DNA of 7,168 bases, from positions 1 to 7,168 of the forward strand of contig SKKS01000279.1 of assembly GCA_007123625.1 (NCBI GenBank), written 5' to 3'. Below are positions 5,453 through 7,168 of the stretch, one piece after another. Source of the DNA: Paracoccaceae bacterium (GTDB taxonomy: Bacteria; Pseudomonadota; Alphaproteobacteria; Rhodobacterales; Rhodobacteraceae). The translations under genes were made by a program, and so were the position numbers. Numbering within the stretch: the stretch's first letter is position 1; each line of letters starts with the position of its first letter. The notes under the pieces were generated by a model. It saw nothing but the letters and a program-made list of their open reading frames with translations. It made no database searches and had not been told where the DNA came from.

Positions 5453-5932
5453 TCAGTAAACAGCCCGACTGATGAAGAGATGGGCAGAGTTCAGCCCCGG
5501 GTTGTTCGAGTGGAGCCCTGCGTTCGAGCGATGGTCGAAGCCGATCCCGATATCGGTGTCGCGGTCCAGCGCAAACCCAAGTTCGACGCCGGATCGGAAG
5601 GTGACGCGCCCGCCCAGATCGGGCCCCCGGCCCTTGTGGTAGACCCCCGCCAGAATGGATCCGCGCACGAACATGCTGCCATCGGTCTTGCGCCAGGTAT
5701 AGGCAAGCCCAGCCCCCGCAAATCCCGTCCCGCGCGTGCCAAACGACAGTCCGTAGACCGGTTGCAGCGCCCAGACGCGCCGCGCGTCGATGAACCGCAG
5801 GTTCACTTCGGTGTTGGCGCGGGTCGTATGCGCGCCCAGCCCCACCGCAACCTGTGCCTGTTCGCCATGGGCGGGTGCGGCCATTGCCGCACACAGCAAC
5901 GCGACATGAAGACAAGCGGCGAGGCGGGCCAT
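5453..5932 (-). CDS. PagL-like acyloxyacyl hydrolase family outer-membrane protein
   Basis: PagL enzymes remove the 3-O acyl chain from lipid A in the outer membrane. The 159-residue product has a signal peptide (hydrophobic 5-18, likely cleavage after AHG at 21-23) and then alternating strands of a small beta-barrel, ending in aromatic Tyr159 as outer-membrane proteins often do. The C-terminal motif FDHRSNAGL resembles PagL HYSNAGL, with His134 and Ser136 at the catalytic positions. The third PagL residue, Glu 14 positions after the His in Pseudomonas aeruginosa PagL, is Asn148 here (within NNPGLNS). The start ATG (5930-5932) has GGAG (5940-5943) at good spacing and is followed at once by the signal peptide. 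A longer in-frame start to 6085 adds non-family sequence. Family membership is fairly sure; enzyme activity is not. Confidence 0.75.
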   Translation of the reverse strand: MARLAACLHVALLCAAMAAPAHGEQAQVAVGLGAHTTRANTEVNLRFIDARRVWALQPVYGLSFGTRGTGFAGAGLAYTWRKTDGSMFVRGSILAGVYHKGRGPDLGGRVTFRSGVELGFALDRDTDIGIGFDHRSNAGLHSNNPGLNSAHLFISRAVY

Positions 5933-6151
5933 AGGGTCTCTCCGGGGGCATAGCAGACATGCGCCGAAACTTAGTTGCGCAAAATCAAGGGGTAGGCAAG
6001 GGGGCAGGGTGTCCTGCGGGATGGATGCAACTACGCTGTTGCCGGAAAGCTGCACTGCCGCAAACCCTGGGGCGGCGCTCTGCACGCGACCGCGCGTCTA
6101 AAGCCAGAAAAGACCTGCGCCATACCGAAGCGCAGGCGGGTACCCCCCGAG
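5933..6151 (-). other. Intergenic region upstream of the PagL-like gene
   Basis: This 219-bp gap separates gatB from the PagL-like gene. It contains the gatB terminator (6106-6136), an 8-bp palindrome TTGCGCAA at 5975-5982, and GCAAC/GTTGC stems around 6027-6043. A weak promoter could combine TTGCCT (minus strand) with AACTAA after 17 bp, just upstream of the PagL-like start, but it matches consensus poorly. No coding sequence or known RNA is recognised. Confidence 0.3.
6106..6136 (-). terminator. Intrinsic terminator of gatB
   Basis: In the gatB transcript CCTGCGC (6130-6136) pairs perfectly with GCGCAGG (6114-6120) around a 9-nt loop, and the stem is followed directly by TCTTTTCT (6106-6113). 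Stem plus U-tract, 15 bp after the gatB stop, is the classical arrangement. It insulates the PagL-like gene from gatB read-through. Confidence 0.85.
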
Positions 6152-7168
6152 TCAGATGCCCAATCGGGCGTTGACGATCTCGTTTACTGCCTTGGGATTG
6201 GCCTTGCCGCCGGTGGCCTTCATCACCTGGCCCACGAACCAGCCCGCCAGCTTGGGGTTGGCCTTGGCCTTTTCCACCTGCGCGGGGTTGGCGGCGATGA
6301 TCTCGTCCACAGCTTTTTCGATCGCGCCGGTGTCGGTGACCTGTTTCAGGCCACGCGCCTCGACAATCTGCGCCGGATCGCCGCCTTCGGTATAGACGAT
6401 CTCAAACAGATCCTTTGCGATCTTGCCCGAGATATCGCCCGCCCGGATCAGCGTGATGATCCCCGCCAGCTGCCGGGCCGAAACCGGGCTGTCGCTGATG
6501 TCATGGGCCTCCTTTTTCAGCCGCCCGAACAATTCGTTGATGACCCAGTTGGCCGCCAGCTTTCCGTCCCCAGCCGCGTCTGCCACGGCCTCGAAATAGG
6601 CGGCGTTGGCGACATCGGCGGTCAGCACGCTGGCGTCATAGTCGGTCAGGCCGAAATCCGCCATGAAGCGGGCCTTCTTGGCATCGGGCAGTTCGGGCAG
6701 GGACGCGGCGATCCCGTCCACCCAGGCCTGCTCGATCTCCAGCGGCAGCAGGTCGGGGCAGGGGAAGTAGCGGTAGTCATGCGCCTCTTCCTTGGACCGC
6801 ATGGACCGCGTCTCGCCCTTGTCCGGGTCATAGAGGCGCGTTTCCTGCACCACCTTGCCGGCGTCTTCCAGAATGGCGATCTGGCGGCGGGCCTCGTAGT
6901 CGATTGCGGCCTGTATGAAGCGCATCGAGTTCATGTTCTTGATCTCGCAGCGGGTGCCCAGGTGGCTGAAATCCTGTGTCTCCTGATATTTTTCATACTG
7001 GCCGGGGCGACAGACCGACACGTTCACATCCGCGCGCAGATTGCCGTTCTGCATGTTGCCGTCGCAGGTGCCCAGATAGCGCAGGATCTGGCGCAGCTTG
7101 GTGACATAGGCGGCGGCTTCCTCGGGGCCGCGGATGTCGGGGCGGCTGACGATCTCCATCAGCGCGAC
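6152..7168 (-). CDS. gatB: Asp-tRNA(Asn)/Glu-tRNA(Gln) amidotransferase subunit B, C-terminal part
   Basis: GatB is the kinase/tRNA-binding subunit of the GatCAB complex, which converts mischarged Glu-tRNA(Gln) or Asp-tRNA(Asn) to the correct amide form. This is the only route to Gln-tRNA(Gln) in bacteria lacking GlnRS. The 338 codons visible begin inside the gene with VALMEIVSRPDI, a conserved GatB motif, followed by GNLRADVNVSV, CEIKNMNSMRF and DYRYFPCPDLLPLEIE. The last ~150 residues are the YqeY-like tail domain that grips tRNA, including NWVINELFGRL and AKANPKLAGWFVGQVMKATGGKANP. The complete protein is usually about 500 residues, so roughly a third (N-terminal) lies beyond the right edge. 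The ATG at 7157-7159 is internal Met, not the start. The stop is TGA at 6152-6154. No damage is seen. Confidence 0.97.
   Translation of the reverse strand, partial: VALMEIVSRPDIRGPEEAAAYVTKLRQILRYLGTCDGNMQNGNLRADVNVSVCRPGQYEKYQETQDFSHLGTRCEIKNMNSMRFIQAAIDYEARRQIAILEDAGKVVQETRLYDPDKGETRSMRSKEEAHDYRYFPCPDLLPLEIEQAWVDGIAASLPELPDAKKARFMADFGLTDYDASVLTADVANAAYFEAVADAAGDGKLAANWVINELFGRLKKEAHDISDSPVSARQLAGIITLIRAGDISGKIAKDLFEIVYTEGGDPAQIVEARGLKQVTDTGAIEKAVDEIIAANPAQVEKAKANPKLAGWFVGQVMKATGGKANPKAVNEIVNARLGI

Noticed and set aside
5297..5953. A 218-codon plus-strand open frame over the PagL-like gene
   Set aside because: The opposite strand has a signal peptide, a ribosome binding site and the PagL motif. 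The plus-strand product has none of these.
5933..6085. Upstream extension of the PagL-like protein by 51 residues from a GTG codon
   Set aside because: It would bury the signal peptide inside the protein; the ATG at 5932 is directly followed by it and has GGAG at proper spacing.
6752..6775. Cys in the GatB motif YRYFPCPD, where Glu or Asp is more usual
   Set aside because: The rest of GatB is intact and I believe related alphaproteobacteria also carry this variant, so it is probably ordinary lineage variation.
1..7168. A hidden defence or mobile system in the window
   Set aside because: Every substantial stretch is accounted for by housekeeping families, with uniform composition and no mobile-element genes or flanking repeats.

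Overview
The window looks like ordinary chromosome from a GC-rich alphaproteobacterium, most likely of the Rhodobacteraceae/Roseobacter group. The grounds are protein resemblance: an alpha-type SspB with an acidic linker and a C-terminal VVSLDKFRK tail, PGK with an STAGGAFLEW-type C-terminus, a small BolA divergent from a J-domain protein, and DUF4177 proteins with Pro/Ala-rich tails. The species call is inference. I see no transposase, integrase, CRISPR array, tRNA, rRNA or phage gene, and no sign of recent transfer.

Layout from left to right. Positions 1-128 hold the start of rplU (ribosomal protein L21, minus strand, running off the left edge). It has a clear sigma-70-type promoter at 260-288 and a leader of about 125 nt with three short hairpins. 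fumC (class II fumarase, TCA cycle) covers 324-1718. sspB (ClpXP adaptor) covers 1808-2275. pgk (glycolysis/gluconeogenesis and Calvin cycle) covers 2395-3585. A J-domain protein with a putative Cys/His metal site covers 3662-4297. All of these are on the minus strand. bolA (4440-4697) is the only plus-strand gene. It is divergent from the J-domain gene and overlaps the end of a minus-strand DUF4177 gene (4687-5361) by 11 bp. Next come a small secreted PagL-like outer-membrane protein (5453-5932, minus) and the 3' two-thirds of gatB (6152-7168, minus, running off the right edge), which ends in a strong intrinsic terminator at 6106-6136.

The genes do not form one pathway. They are housekeeping functions: translation (rplU, gatB), central carbon metabolism (fumC, pgk), protein quality control (sspB, J-domain protein), iron-sulfur/redox handling (bolA) and envelope (PagL-like). 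Gaps of 76-219 bp between most minus-strand genes, several with their own promoter-like sequences, suggest mostly separate transcription units. No gene-free stretch exceeds 300 bp.

I found no convincing undescribed system. The points most worth checking are the Asn in place of the expected catalytic Glu in the PagL-like protein, the structured rplU leader with its promoter embedded in an inverted repeat, the Cys/His cluster in the J-domain protein, and a local cluster of GANTC sites at bolA.
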